Below, piece after piece: positions 37,139 to 49,339 of a DNA stretch of 64,000 bases. The translations under genes were made by a program, and so were the position numbers. Source of the DNA: Ophiura sarsii. Lineage: Eukaryota; Echinodermata; Ophiuroidea; Amphilepidida; Ophiuridae. The notes under the pieces were generated by a model. It was given only the letters and a program-made list of their open reading frames with translations. It searched no databases and was not told where the DNA came from. Positions within the stretch are counted from its first letter, which is position 1. Every line of letters begins with the position of its first letter. The DNA lies in assembly GCA_035610835.1 (NCBI GenBank), contig CM069446.1, forward strand, positions 5,148,075 to 5,212,074, read 5' to 3'.

Positions 37139-37211
37139 GCCTCGGCTAGCTCAGTGGAAGAGCGTATGGCTCTGAATCAGCGGTCACGGGTTCGACTCCT
37201 ACCACGGCAAC
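37139..37211 (+). tRNA. Degenerate tRNA-like sequence (Gln-like, anticodon CTG)
   Basis: It has an A box (tagctcagtgg) with D stem GCTC/GAGC, a possible anticodon loop CTCTGAA (CTG), a B box GGGTTCGACTCC and a 3' CCACGGCA. The acceptor stem GCCTCGG/CCACGGC pairs only 5 of 7, and the T stem is poor. A T-run follows at 37224. It may be a tRNA pseudogene or a SINE head instead of a working tRNA. Confidence 0.4.
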
Positions 37212-40200
37212 CATTATTATTTTGATTTTTTTTAGTAGTTGTTTGTTGAGATCGTATATTATCTATGAACCCGATCCTGATACTTATTATTTGTCCATGT
37301 TCTTACTTTAATTTGGAATTTAAAATTATTAATGATTTCACATGAGTTTGCCTGCCCGCACGTATACTAGGCCTACAACCTTCCTGGTACCAGTCAATAT
37401 TACTATGCACGCATGTACTGCAGTTTGTACATGTTGTAAGTGTTGTAATCGATTGATAGCATTGTTGGTAAAGAAATCAATCGGCTAATGTTTTTCAATA
37501 GACATTCTTGACACGGCTATGTTCTAAACTTTTAAAAAATTGAAATGGAATCGTTTGTATTTTTAAAATTTAATAAATGGCGCGGTTCACTGATTTCGCG
37601 GTTAATGACACGGAAGCAGTATTCTTTTCGGAATTAATAATTCTTATGTCAAAACTGTATCTATAACTTATACTTTTTGTCTTTTGCATAAATAATTTTC
37701 ACAGTACACGAACCTTTTAACATTTTTACCTATATAAAGGTTTGTTTGTCGTTTGTTGGGGATGTTGGTTGATTGTTTGTTCTTGTTTCACCCCATAATT
37801 ATAATAATTTCATTACGAGGATTATCACATGTGATTGGACCGCGGTGTTATGGTCGGTGTATAATATCGGCTATGTTGTCTAGTTTTTTTCCAAAACGAC
37901 TAATTGTTCTCTTCCTTTCCTCAATCATACAAATGATTCAAGGGTTGCCCAATTTACAAGTTCATTATTTCTAGGGCTGGAACTTTTCAGATTTTTTTCA
38001 ACCAGCCAATCGAGCAGGTAACTCACAAAAATACCTGCCCGACAGAAATTCCACCAGTCAGTATAACTCACACTGTGAATTCGAAATATTTTACCAGCCA
38101 GTCAGGCGGGTTTTCTTGTATCGCCACCCGCCCAACGAACGCAAAGGTTACCCGCTACGGGCAGGTGGGCAGGTGCTATTTCCAGGCCTGAATTTCTGAA
38201 AGTATTCATCATAATGTCTGTAATGATGATATATACAAGTTGGAATTAATGACACCATCGTTGAGGAGTGATACATGTATATTTTGTGCGAGATTATTTT
38301 TTTTATCAACTTGCTACGTGCCTTTTTCTGGGCTCATTTAACCCGATTGATATTGGTTTATTAGCTCATTTCTGACCTGTAACTGGTTAATTATAGGTAA
38401 TTTTGATACTAAACCGCCAACATTGTATTGGGGGAAATAGTATGGTTAGAGCTCACTCAGCATGGAATTATGATCCATCTATAGATAGATAGATCATAAT
38501 TCCATGATTCCTTTTGTCAACTGAACCGACAGTGCCAATCTCGACCGACAGACAGTCAATACCCCCCCCCCCCCCCCACCCCCCTCTGGTTACGCCGCTT
38601 GGCTGGCAAAATAGTCAGTACGCATGGTAAGTTGGGTCAAATAGTGGTCAAATTCAATTATTTCGTGACCATGCTTTTGGGGAGTGAAGTTTAGATCACC
38701 ATTGGTATGATCTTATCTAATAGATCTAATTAAAAGTGTATGCGACAGTGTCCCTCGCAAAAGCATGGGCGGGAGATGCTATCATCTTAAAACAGGGTAA
38801 AATTCAAAAACTGGAAATCTAGATAATTGCCACACCTTTAATACATGATAATAAGTCCAGTCTTTGTATTATTCATAAAAAAGTATATAGTCAGACTTAT
38901 CTTGACGTACCGTTTTCGAGTTATGCACAATCATTAGCCTCCATGGAAAAGTGTGCAGGACCGAGGGTGTTATCCCTAAAAAAATCACAGATTGCAGCTT
39001 CAAATGTGAATTTTACGCCGAGTGTATTAAAATGTTGTAACATTCACGTTTGTAATCAAACACTTGCGAAATATTATTGGGCAAATCTTGTTTACACATG
39101 TGAAGAGGTATAATCCGAGTATCAGGCCTATGTCGGGTGGGGGTTGGGGGGGGGGGGGGGGGGGGGGGGTCTAAAATTAAAATCATTATTGAAAAAACTG
39201 AGATTGTCGATCGTATGAAAAACAGATGTATTGAAAGGATCAACACGAGGTGTATTCTACAAAACTAATGAAAATCCAGCTTTAAAAAGGGGAGCCAGGG
39301 GAAGCGATTTGGAGACCCGATGTACACATGTATTCCTACCTAATTAGGAAAAGGTCAACGGTCACCACATATAGGTCTTTATCTTCATTAGTAGGCATCA
39401 CATTAGGTCAGTTTGCTGTTATGTTCCCTCTAGGCCCTATAGCATTGTAGTAGCCATGGTAGTGGTACTGCCAAATAGACAAAGGTCAATAAGGTCCATC
39501 CAAATGGGATCAGAAAATAAATGCACAGGCCTACCCAATTATCCTGATAATGAAACCAAATATGAATGATTGAAATCATTTTCATCAAAATCGAAGCATT
39601 ATTTCACATTTGACCTATGTAATGAACGTTAACCTTTTGCTTATCAGATTGAAGACAGGTCAAACTATACCTTTCCGAAACCTATTTTTTTGAATTTTAC
39701 CCCTGTATTAATGTTTACCGCCCTAGTGGCTTCCGCCCAACTTTCGTAAGGGACATCCCATGACATTGTCAACCCTTTTAGAGGACGAATCAATTGATGA
39801 ATGAACCTTACAGCTCTCCACGACTGGTCAGGGTTACCGGATTTGACCCTATTGATTGAAGCAGGGTTGAAGTGTACATACATCTTTTTGCAACTGATGA
39901 CGTAAATAAATGTGCACCTTAATCTTCCATCACCACAATGGCGCCGTCAACCAAAAAAAATTACCAATGATATTCAGAATTACATTATTAATCATGATTA
40001 TAGTTGGTGATGGTCCCGGTATTAATGGGAAAACCCTTGCTATGCTCTATTTTGCTTCCTGGACAGTGGCGTATCTTATCGGGCTTCTTACGCACGCGTA
40101 TGTATCAACGTCACAGGCACGCGATTTTGGCCACACGCACGCGGCCCTCATGTGTAAACAGTACGTTAATGTAAATCTCGCTGCTGATGCTTGTTGCCTT

Positions 40201-40334
40201 CAGGAGCGCTTGCGTGCAGGCTTTGCCAATTAGGAGCTAATCAAACTATTATAAGTTCCATTGCAACTTGTTTGATGCATGGGTCCTCGAGGTCCCGTTG
40301 CCCAATACACAGAGAGTATTAATTCGTCAACAAT
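37212..40334. other. Intergenic, simple repeats
   Basis: It contains a small palindrome (38459-38505, catggaattatgatc arms), a C-run (38562-38580) beside tggttacgccgcttgg, a G-run (39140-39170), and a ctggaa..ttccag-bounded repeat at about 37973-38195. Open frames have no domain support. Confidence 0.45.
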
Positions 40335-40815
40335 GTGGTCTTATTTGACAAATTAAAAACTTGTCATAAGAAATGGCAAGTTTGTGATTCAAGAAATATT
40401 CTGTAATGGTACACATTTATTTGTGATGCTAAAAGAACAATTTAGAGTGTTTCTAGTTAATTCTCATCGTAACAAACATTTCCTTGACTGAAATATGTTT
40501 AACTTTTAATGACAAATTAACAAATTAAATGACTAATTATCAATGAAATAACAAATTAAGATTAGTCATTTTAATTTGTCATTCACATTAAATGACGAAT
40601 TATTGAGTAAAATTATTCTTTTAATTTGTCATTTAATTTGTCATTCATCCATTTGTCATTGAAAGTCAAATATTTATGAGTCGTGTAAATATTTGCTATG
40701 TTAAAAATACTACTAATTGGTAATATATCATTAAAATATAGTTGTTTTGCGTTACAAACTATTTTTAACTGACGAACCTTCCATAGCATATGTTTAATTT
40801 GTCAAATAAGACCCA
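40335..40815. repeat. TIR element, GTGGTCTTATTTGACAAATT ends
   Basis: The left end gtggtcttatttgacaaatt matches the inverted right end aatttgtcaaataagaccca. The interior repeats aatttgtcattt in both orientations, so it can fold along its length. It has no ORF. Confidence 0.7.
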
Positions 40816-41136
40816 CAGCTTGAGTAGCCAGGTTTCTAGAGTTCAGAAGCCTACAGGACGCCTCATATTATTTGCATGGGGCTTTTCCCGACACCTTGGT
40901 TTGTGACAGATCCTGATTTGTCGACATGCTGTCGAACTTCCCATGAGAATCCTCCACCAGCCGTGTATAGGACATAAGTGGGAATAACATTATCAAGCAT
41001 TCCTGGGTTACCATTAGGCCTACTATTTGTCGGGCTCGAATTATATATACAAAACGATTATTAGCCTTTAGATACATAAGCAGTGCATTGTTGAAATCTT
41101 CATGGCTATTATTTGTCAATTTGGGAAACAGGTTTG

Positions 41137-41200
41137 TCTTTCCCAATTTATTTGAGCTTGGTATGTGATCTTTCCCAATTTATTTGAGCTTGGTATGTGA
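41137..41200. repeat. Two-copy 32-bp direct repeat
   Basis: tttcccaatttatttgagct..tggtatgtga occurs twice back to back; a simple local duplication. Confidence 0.85.
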
Positions 41201-41837
41201 AAGTTCTCATAAGTACAATCCACTCCGTAATCAAATATGTCAATGATTGTCAACTGTTTCTCTCAATGACTTTTTATGAAAATATAGTTGTTCATACTTG
41301 TAAGATAAATGTAGCGGAATGGACATTTCATCAGACATGCCAGAGACAATTGTACCACTAAATTATATAAAACCAATATTGGTAACATCCATTTCGTCTT
41401 GTTGGTGACAAAAGCAAATTATTGTTGGTGCAAATATTTGTGTTTGGTATAATTTCATTTGTGTTTCACCTGCGCGAAGAGGGAAACTCTCTCTTTTATT
41501 TTCCATTATCTTACTTTTTTTGTTGATTTATTTTTCATACACTACCAATTTGTAAATAAAAGATTCCAAAAAGTCACGGAAATCTTCTCTGTTATGTCAT
41601 GGTTATATGCAGTAATGGGCTAAATACAATGCAAACAAAGTTTAGAATTCGTCCACAAGCGGGCTAATTTATCGTAGAAATGAAATTATCCTGAAATAGA
41701 GATAACCATTGGATTGAAGGGCAGAATCATAAACAAAACGTGAAAACATCGATGACGATAATTTACTTTATTAGCTTATCAAACTAGTCAAAACCATAAC
41801 TGCGTCGAAAATCACGAAATTGGTATTTCGTGTTGCA

Positions 41838-42500
41838 TTTTAAGAGAGAAGATCTGTAAGGACTTAGCAAAACTCTTAAAATTCAGACAAAATCAAAAAA
41901 ATCAAATTTCCTGAAAATGGTGGTGGTGAAAGTGTTTGGTGAGGTAGCAATAAAAATGATATTAAAAAAATCGGATTTGCTTTGTTGCCATGGCAACAGG
42001 GAAAACAAAAGAACATCCGATATAGCAAGAAATTGCTATTTGAAAATCTCAAAATTTGAGTTTTTTTGCAAATTGTCAAAAAAAGTGTAATGAATAAAAA
42101 TTATTACTGATTATATATTATGTTGCTACACATGTTGCTCTACAAAAAATAAATAATACAAAAAAAAATTGCGCTTCGGGAAATCCCCAAATGGATGCTT
42201 AAAAATCCCCATATTTGACCAATTTCAGAAGTCTGATTTTAGGTCAACTTTGAACCCGTGTATAAATCCAGGTAGTGCAATGTTTTTTATGTCCAATTCA
42301 GGATAGAAACAATGAATCTTGCTCAACTCAAATCCACTTTAAAATAACTGGGATATTACTTTTTGAAAGGGTACTGGCCCGTCAAATTTGTCTCATTCTG
42401 TAAAAAGGCTCAAATTGAATGTATTAGCATTTTCATGTTTCGGGTACTCGAAAAGGTAAAATATCAAGTATAAAGTCAATTATATTGTTTAAAATGTCTC
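41838..42500 (-). repeat. Diverged repeat, inverted partner of 46030-46672
   Basis: Shared blocks in opposite orientation include agagagaagatc..acttagcaaa against ttagcaagg..ggtccagag (end of the partner), gttgccatggcaac, and cccagttatttta near the inner edges. The pair brackets about 3.5 kb holding two LINE relics and a short ORF. Confidence 0.5.
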
Positions 42501-42623
42501 ATACTAGTCTTGTTTTAATTTATTTTAGCCAAATAAATAACTATTTGCGCATGCGCAGAATTTATACAGCTAATAACTTGCTTATTCCTATATAATAATC
42601 ATGAAATTTGGTCAGTTACTCTA

Positions 42624-43680
42624 TTGGATAAAAGATTTCCTGTCAGATCATTTTGGAGGGAAAGAAGAGCAGTGTTGCCAATGTCTCATCGGGGGTACCC
42701 CCAAGGCACAGTACTTGGGCCCTTATTGTTTCTGGTTTTCATCAACGACCTGTCTGAGTGTGTTTCATCAAGTATTCGCCTCTTTGCTGACGATGCCCTT
42801 CTATATAGACCTATCCAATCCCAAGAGGACATCACAACCCTAGAGAAAGACCTCGCTAATCTACAGCTATGGCAGAAGAAGTGGCTAATGTCTTTCAACG
42901 CAGACAAATGCGAAGTGTTAAGAATCTCCAACAAGAGAAACAACATCATTGGAGTATCACCTCATTCCATCCATGGGACTGCACTCCGTACCGTAGAAGA
43001 GGCAACATATCTTGGTGTCACCATCCATAAAAATCTCAGCTGGAAACCTCACATCAACAATATCTGCAAAAAAGCAATAGCACCCTTGGTTTCATCCACC
43101 GGAACCTGAGGAGATGTCCTTCTTAAGATCAAGGAACAGGCCTACAAAACATATATTCGTCCCACCCTGAGTATTCGTCTTCAGTGTGGGACCCACACAC
43201 CTCAGAGCTGATCTCCTCGATTGACATGGTGCAGTGACGTGCTGCTAGATTTGTTACGTCGGACTACAAACAAAAAAGCAGCGTGACCAAGATGCTACAT
43301 GAACTACGATGGCAGACTCTCTATGAACGCCGGGCTCAAAGTAAAATCCTCATGATGTATAGGATCATGCATGGCATTGTCGCCATTCCTGCTGCTCCAC
43401 CCTACTTGCACCCTTCTTCAAACCTAACCAGAAGTCACCATCTTCACTACCAACAGCAACACTGCAGGATCCTTTCATACCAGCACAGTTTCTTTCCAAG
43501 TGTCATTTGCATTTGGAATGCACTACCATCCACTGTGGTATCAGCTCATGCTCATGCAGTATCTGGAGATATTCTAGAGCCGCCTGAAGCCACTCACCCT
43601 ACGCTAGCCAACCATGGGCTCCATTTTTACTTGCACCTGAGAGTTTTTGTTTACGCACCCTTCGTTAATTAATGTTCCCG
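42624..43680 (+). pseudogene. Non-LTR retrotransposon (Jockey/CR1-type) 3' fragment
   Basis: The first frame reads GYPQGTVLGPLLFLVFINDL, then IRLFADDALLY (the RT catalytic F/YADD box), DLANLQLWQKKWLMSFNADK (thumb start) and ATYLGVTIHKNLSWKPHI. After frameshifts it continues with SSVWDP.., RAARFVTSDY and SVTKMLHELRWQTLYERRAQ..YRIMHGIVAIP, the usual C-terminal tail. The 5' portion (endonuclease, palm start) is absent, the normal truncation. It is not expected to be active. Confidence 0.9.
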
Positions 43681-44458
43681 TGATCGGAACAATTGCATCA
43701 AGTACGACAATACTCCGCATTGGAGGGATGTACTTCATGTGGTAGAAGTAGAAGTTAGACAGGCACCCGGTACAAACATCACCACTCTGCACCATCAATT
43801 AACATGCTGCAGTACTTCACCTGTGCCTAACACTACAATTCAGGTAAAACATTTTGTAGAACACTCATACCTTATATTATTTTTACAATATACATTACAG
43901 AATTGGCTCTATACATGTAAACAAAGTGACACATAATTTGGTGTTTCAATTTCATAATATGCAGGCTTGCATCAATGTCAAAAACCAATGTCATGGCCAA
44001 TTGGGTAAACAATCAAACATATAGTAACTATCTTAATTAGGAATGTGGACTATAATTTATATCATGGCTAGCTATAAGCATGATAAGCCACGTTGAAAAC
44101 ATTTAGCAAAACCTATTATATAAGGCAATCCAAACATGTTTAGCATGCCCTCCCGCTTCCTTTTTGGTATCAACTTATTTGGGCTTAAACTATTTTATAC
44201 AGATATATCTCCACAATAAACATTAATAAATTGAGGTGAATTGGTTGGTAGCATACCGGGAATTATATGTGATTGTATAGTTGTCTACCTATTTTGTACT
44301 TTGACAGGAAGTGTGGTGTATAGCAGAACCTGTTTATAAGCAGCAAATGTCGTGTTCGTTTCATCCATATGTGGCCAGTCCTTGTGGACATAATCCAAGA
44401 GTTCCTTCTCCGGAAACTGTCTTTGTTCTTGGTTGGTTGGTATATACGTTTTTCTCTC

Positions 44459-44930
44459 ATGACTGACAGCTCGTGACTTTGGTGATGACACGCCACTTTC
44501 GTCGGTCAGCAGCCAATCGATAAATGACTGAAGTAGGATGCCCAACCATTGTTTTTATTCTGTCAACCATCTTGACCTGGGCCGGCCTGGTCCGCGTGCA
44601 CCCTCGATCTTGCCCTGCATGATCACCTTCTCTAGACCAATGTAGACAGTTTTCCTGGCGCCGGGCAATATGATCGAAATAAGAGAGAGTTTGGGAATTG
44701 ATCAGCCCAAGTAGCCTTGTCTTCACACCAACCTCCTGTAGCACACTTGCGTTGGTTCTCTTCATGACCCAGGTGATCCTTAGCATCCGGCGCCAACACC
44801 ACATTTCAAATGCATTGATTTTATTGCGGCTTGCCGTTGTCAGCGTCCAGGATTCACAGCCGTAGGTTGAAATAGGGAAACGAGTGCTTTGACCAGACGT
44901 ACCTTAGTTGATATAGTGATGCCTCTGTCA
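44459..44930 (-). pseudogene. RTE-type LINE C-terminal fragment (minus strand)
   Basis: The minus-strand frame starts STYGCESWTLTTASRNKINA, then FEMWCWRRMLRITWVMKRTN, VLQEVG, LSYFDHIARR and a basic, proline-rich end with DRRKWR. The pattern YG.E.WT.......L...E...RRMLRI.W....TN..VL..........L.Y.GH..RR is the tail of RTE-type reverse transcriptases. Only about 155 residues remain. Confidence 0.85.
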
Positions 44931-45172
44931 GCCCATATTTTTTTAGAGCTGTGTCATTGCAGATCTAGCCATAGCCAAACGACGCCTGATTTCTGTATGA
45001 CATCCTCCTTCTTGTGTGATGAGAGATCCGAGGATCTTTTTGTTCTTACCAACTGCAATAAAGACATTTCATCACATTTGCGCAGTCTACAACTTATGAA
45101 AACCAGTGGAGATGGAAATGAAATAGATTTGATTCTCTCTAGGGTAGGCAAGTTTGGTTAGATCCAGTAAAG

Positions 45173-45529
45173 GTGGCAAAACAAATGAGACTAGCAAAGG
45201 ACAGAAATGGTCAGAAGCGATTCAGTGAATATTTGACATCCCAACAGATATCAAGTTTTTTTTCAGGACTAATCCGGAAAGATTTGGATGAAGTCAATGA
45301 AGAAAATGAAAATGGTTGTGACAGTGCATGTGAATTGGAACAATTGGAAAACCCGAGAGGAATTGTAGAGAGAGAACTACAACTGACTCATCCAATAATT
45401 TGCGGATTATTGAATATTTGTGAGCTGGTGAAAAAGCAGAATCTCTCGTCTAGTACTAATATTCGGACTCTTATTGACATTTGTAACCTGGGTATCAGTA
45501 CAAGTGATATAACAACACATATCAGGTGA
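45173..45529 (+). pseudogene. ORF fragment with SEYLTSQQISSFFS motif
   Basis: The 118-codon frame has KQMRLAKDRNGQKRFSEYLT, SQQISSFFSGLIRK, an acidic segment and a helical end. Similar LT..QI..FFSR motifs occur in uncharacterised, often transposon-linked proteins of marine invertebrates; this is recalled, not searched. The reading frame just upstream (to 45161) ends in a stop, so it is probably a remnant. It lies between the diverged inverted arms. Confidence 0.35.
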
Positions 45530-45719
45530 AAGGCTCCATATATTGATAAGATTAAAACATTTGTTGGTCAGTGCTCTTGCAGTCGACACTGAATTCAATA
45601 AGCACCATCCAACTATGTTTTCACATCATTCTCCCATTAATCAGTATTTTTATGTGATAATATACTGTTCAATCTCAATTTTCAGAGATAGATAATGTAT
45701 GCATGCATGTGAAGGTTGT

Positions 45720-45840
45720 AGGTTAATTGGTGGGTGCTGGTTTAGGGGTGATGTGGTGGGTAGGTTGGGGTGGTAGGGTTAGCTTGGGTGGTAGGGTTTG
45801 GTTGGGGTGGGTGGGATAAGTTGGGGGTGAGTGATCTTTT
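45720..45840. repeat. GT-rich minisatellite
   Basis: Degenerate ggtagggttag(c/g)ttgggg units. Confidence 0.7.
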
Positions 45841-46029
45841 AATTTTCAAAGAATTGGCATGTTTTCAGATTTTAAAGATTTATTATTTCAATGCTGTTAT
45901 AATGTATGTCAAATTATAAATATGCATGCCCTACTTAGAGATACAAAGGTCATTCCTGACATCACCTCTTTCAAAATTATAATTTTTAGGACACAAAATT
46001 ATCCCAAATAGCTTTACATTTCATTTTCT

Positions 46030-46672
46030 ATGCAGGATTAACATATTGGGACATGTTGCATTACCTTAGATATAACGAACTGTAAAATTAGATTTAGCAT
46101 TTTTTATGAAAATAGCCATTTTTGTAGAATGTGTGTAACATACAGGACCAAATATCCCAGTTATTTTATTTCCTGTATGATTTACCAAAGGTATGAATAG
46201 TTAAATCCATGAAAAAAAATATTTCAAAAAACACTACCTCGGCTGCTGTGGCGTTTCAAAGTTGAGGTAAAATTAGGTTATGGAAAATCGCTTAAAAGAG
46301 TGATTTTTCAAAGGTTGTACTGGGGATTTTAAAAAGTGCAGACAAATCTGGCAACATTTTTTATGTAAAGTTGAACAAAGATACATTATAGTAAAATCAT
46401 AATTGAAATTATTTTATGTAGCAGGTTTTTTTTGTCAGTAGCACAAACCTACCCTATTCAGACCCTTGAAAATTGTAAAATACTTCAATTTTCATCATCA
46501 AATTTTGAATTGCGTTGCCATGGCAACCATGACACTAGGGGGGGTCATCATGGTAGGACAAACTATTTGACCCAAGACCTACATCCTGCCAAAGTGTCGA
46601 TTAAATTTGGTGAACTTCATTTTTTAATTGTGTCTGAACCTTGCTAAATGCTTCTGGACCCTCTCTCTTAAA
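46030..46672 (+). repeat. Diverged repeat, inverted partner of 41838-42500
   Basis: It carries the same blocks in the other direction, including ILQFSSSNFELRCHGN-like translation against ILRFSNSNF..CCHGN on the left arm. It ends at tggaccctctctctta. Confidence 0.5.
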
Positions 46673-46802
46673 TATGATCGCTCTGTATAACACTAACCTC
46701 ACCCTTATCTACAATCTTTTTGATTTAATTTAATTTAATTCAGCCTGCGTGTCTTTTCAGCCTGTCCCGAGCAATTTGCTTGAGTCAGATCCCATTCGAT
46801 CC

Positions 46803-47711
46803 CACCAGTGGCGTACCGACCGGGGGGGGGGGGGGGGGGGGGCAGGGGGGCAACTTGCCCCCACCCCTGGCTCCAAATACCGGGACGCTAAAATCGTAAT
46901 ACCGGGACGCTAAATTTTCATAAGGAAAAAAAATAATACCTAGGCCGAAAAGACTAAGGATTAGGCATTATCAGTCAGCTGTAGAACGGGACCCCGTTTC
47001 AATTGAGGGCGCTCTAAAACGACGGGTGTACGTAACCAATGTAACGCACACCCGTCAATTTGCGCAATGATTGAATTTTCGCCTTTTACCACCAATTATC
47101 TGCATAAAAAGTAACTATCCGTTAAGGGAGGATAAGGTACCAGAACTTCTTGCGACATCCAGTTCGATGATTTAATTTTACCTTTGACCCCAACATCAAA
47201 CGACACAAGCTAAAATTATGTCATTTTTGACCGGTTTGCTGCAATGAGACCACCATTTTCTTGACGAGATTACACAATTTTATAGAATTTTTAGGGTATG
47301 TGTGATAATTTTTACATTAAATATAAGCCCTATAGTAATCAGAAGTGATGCCTTTGTAACGGTTATCTCTGTGATAAGAGAGTTATTTCGTTGTTTAAAA
47401 TCGGCAAAATCGTCTTTTTATTAATTTTGAAAATGACTGTGACGTGAGGCCGTTCCCTTGGAAACGCAGTCCCGTTCTCAAGCCCGCCCTCTATTGAAAA
47501 GTGATTTTTGTTCGTATTCCGGCGGGTGACGGACTTCCGTCACTTGATGAATTGCCGTGTAAAAAAATGACGGCAGTGCGTAACTAAATAGAGCCCCCCC
47601 CCCCGAGGTGACTGACTGGGAAAAAATTTGGGGCAACCTTTTACGAAAATTTACTGTCGGGACGACATACTTCTGCCCCCCCTGGCTCACATGCCGCGGT
47701 ACGCGCCTGGA
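46803..47711. mobile_element. CAGTGGCGTACCG TIR element
   Basis: The left end ccagtggcgtaccgaccggg with a G-run is matched by the imperfect inverted right end ggtacgcgcctgg. ataccgggacgctaaa is repeated near the left end. The same start recurs at 60356 and, weaker, at 14638. No transposase was seen. Confidence 0.65.
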
Positions 47712-48828
47712 ACAACAAACAAACATTTGTAATCAAAATTATCCGACAATTCACAGCTATTAAATGAAAACATCAAACATCACCAAATTCTTAAAGAAAG
47801 GAATGTCCTATTGGTATCATAATTATGTCATACGGTTTTTTTGGGAGTATAAGTATCATAGAACAATATAATGTGTCTTTCATTCATAATACAACGGAGG
47901 TTTTCATTGTTGTCTCAGCTGATAAAACGCGTCAGATGTCATTCTCATTTTTGTCTGAATCCAATTTCCAACTGGTGATTTGGATATTCGCCTTGCAACC
48001 GCGAAACCCGTGAACAGCACAAATAATTTAGTACAAAATGATTATTCCACGCCCGGTATAATTTCAACGAAACAGATAGTAATGTTGATACAAGAGTATG
48101 ACCGTACATGTACACGGAAAATAAGAATATCGATTCAAGGACCATTGACTTGTTCATAATGGCACAATTGGCCTTGGGTGCACAGCTTATTGTGGTCTCA
48201 ATAATTCAATTTACGCAACGCTGAACAAGTAAAAGTAGTAGGCCTACATTCAAATTAAAAGCTCATTGTCAGACAATCATTCCAAATAAAGTGAAAAGTT
48301 TCGTGTGAATCCACAAAGATTATGGGGGAACGATTAAAACAAAACCAACATTGCTAAATGTAATATGATACTAACGGAGAAAAAAATAAGTTCCCGGTGG
48401 ATTCAGAAATACATTGAAATATCCTTCGTGAATATCATTCCATAAATCGGAAGTTAAAATGCTTTATATTTATAGTTTTTATATGTTTTTTAAGATGGGT
48501 TCTCGCCCAAGAATTGATTCGAAGCTGCTTTATATTGTAACCCTGGTTTCATTGACATGAATAGACTTTTCGAAACATTTCTAGACATGGATTTCGTTCA
48601 TATTTGCTGTTTGTAGCCGGTCTCACTTCGGTATTGCATCATGTGTTTATATTATGTGTACGCGGAGTTTCGGGTATGTAGCGAGTCATGTGACTTTTGC
48701 CCAGGGCAAACACTTGAGATCCGGAAAGGCCTTTAAGCAGCTATGGTCTTACGCTAGCCAAGTCATTTTACTAAACTGTCTACATGTTTTGTATTAACCA
48801 CTGAAATTGTTATATTCAACTATCCCAA
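47712..48828. other. Intergenic, one dispersed repeat
   Basis: 48685-48740 is an inverted copy of 36747-36810. Nothing else was recognised. Confidence 0.4.
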
Positions 48829-49065
48829 TAACATCGTCGCTGTTCTGACATACCGGCACATGTGCCATTTTGGGCAAAATGAGTTAAGTTGCATTTTATG
48901 ATCTACAAATGAAACTAAAAAAAATTGAGACAAAAAACGTAATTAATTAATGAGATACCGCACTAATTAGTGTGATATGCCAGGGTTTTAACATAATAAC
49001 GGCATGAAAACCTCATTTTGTATTCTGACATACCGGCACATCACAATATTCTGCCATAGACCACT

Positions 49066-49104
<39 letters not shown>

Positions 49105-49339
49105 GCATTTATAATGCGCCGTCAATCTAGGTAAAACTATTCCGGCACATGACTTTATGACATAATTACTCCTAATTATTAATTGCAATTTGTTGTTGTA
49201 ACATGCTCATAACAAACATAAGTATATATCTATTAGTGTTCTTTGACAAGTCTTTAAAAATTGAAAAAATGTCAAACACGATTTTCTCAAAACGCTGTTT
49301 TTCGTGATGTGCCGGTATGTCAGAACAGCGACGACATTA
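48829..49339. mobile_element. TIR MITE with (AAT)n core
   Basis: The ends acatcgtcgctgttctgaca..taccggcacat and atgtgccggta..tgtcagaacagcgacgaca are inverted (about 36 bp, one or two changes). An extra internal tctgacataccggcacat is at 49021, next to an AAT run (49067-49102). Confidence 0.85.

Noticed and set aside
39910..40233. 107-codon plus-strand frame
   Set aside because: No recognisable domain, no repeat signature and no splice support.
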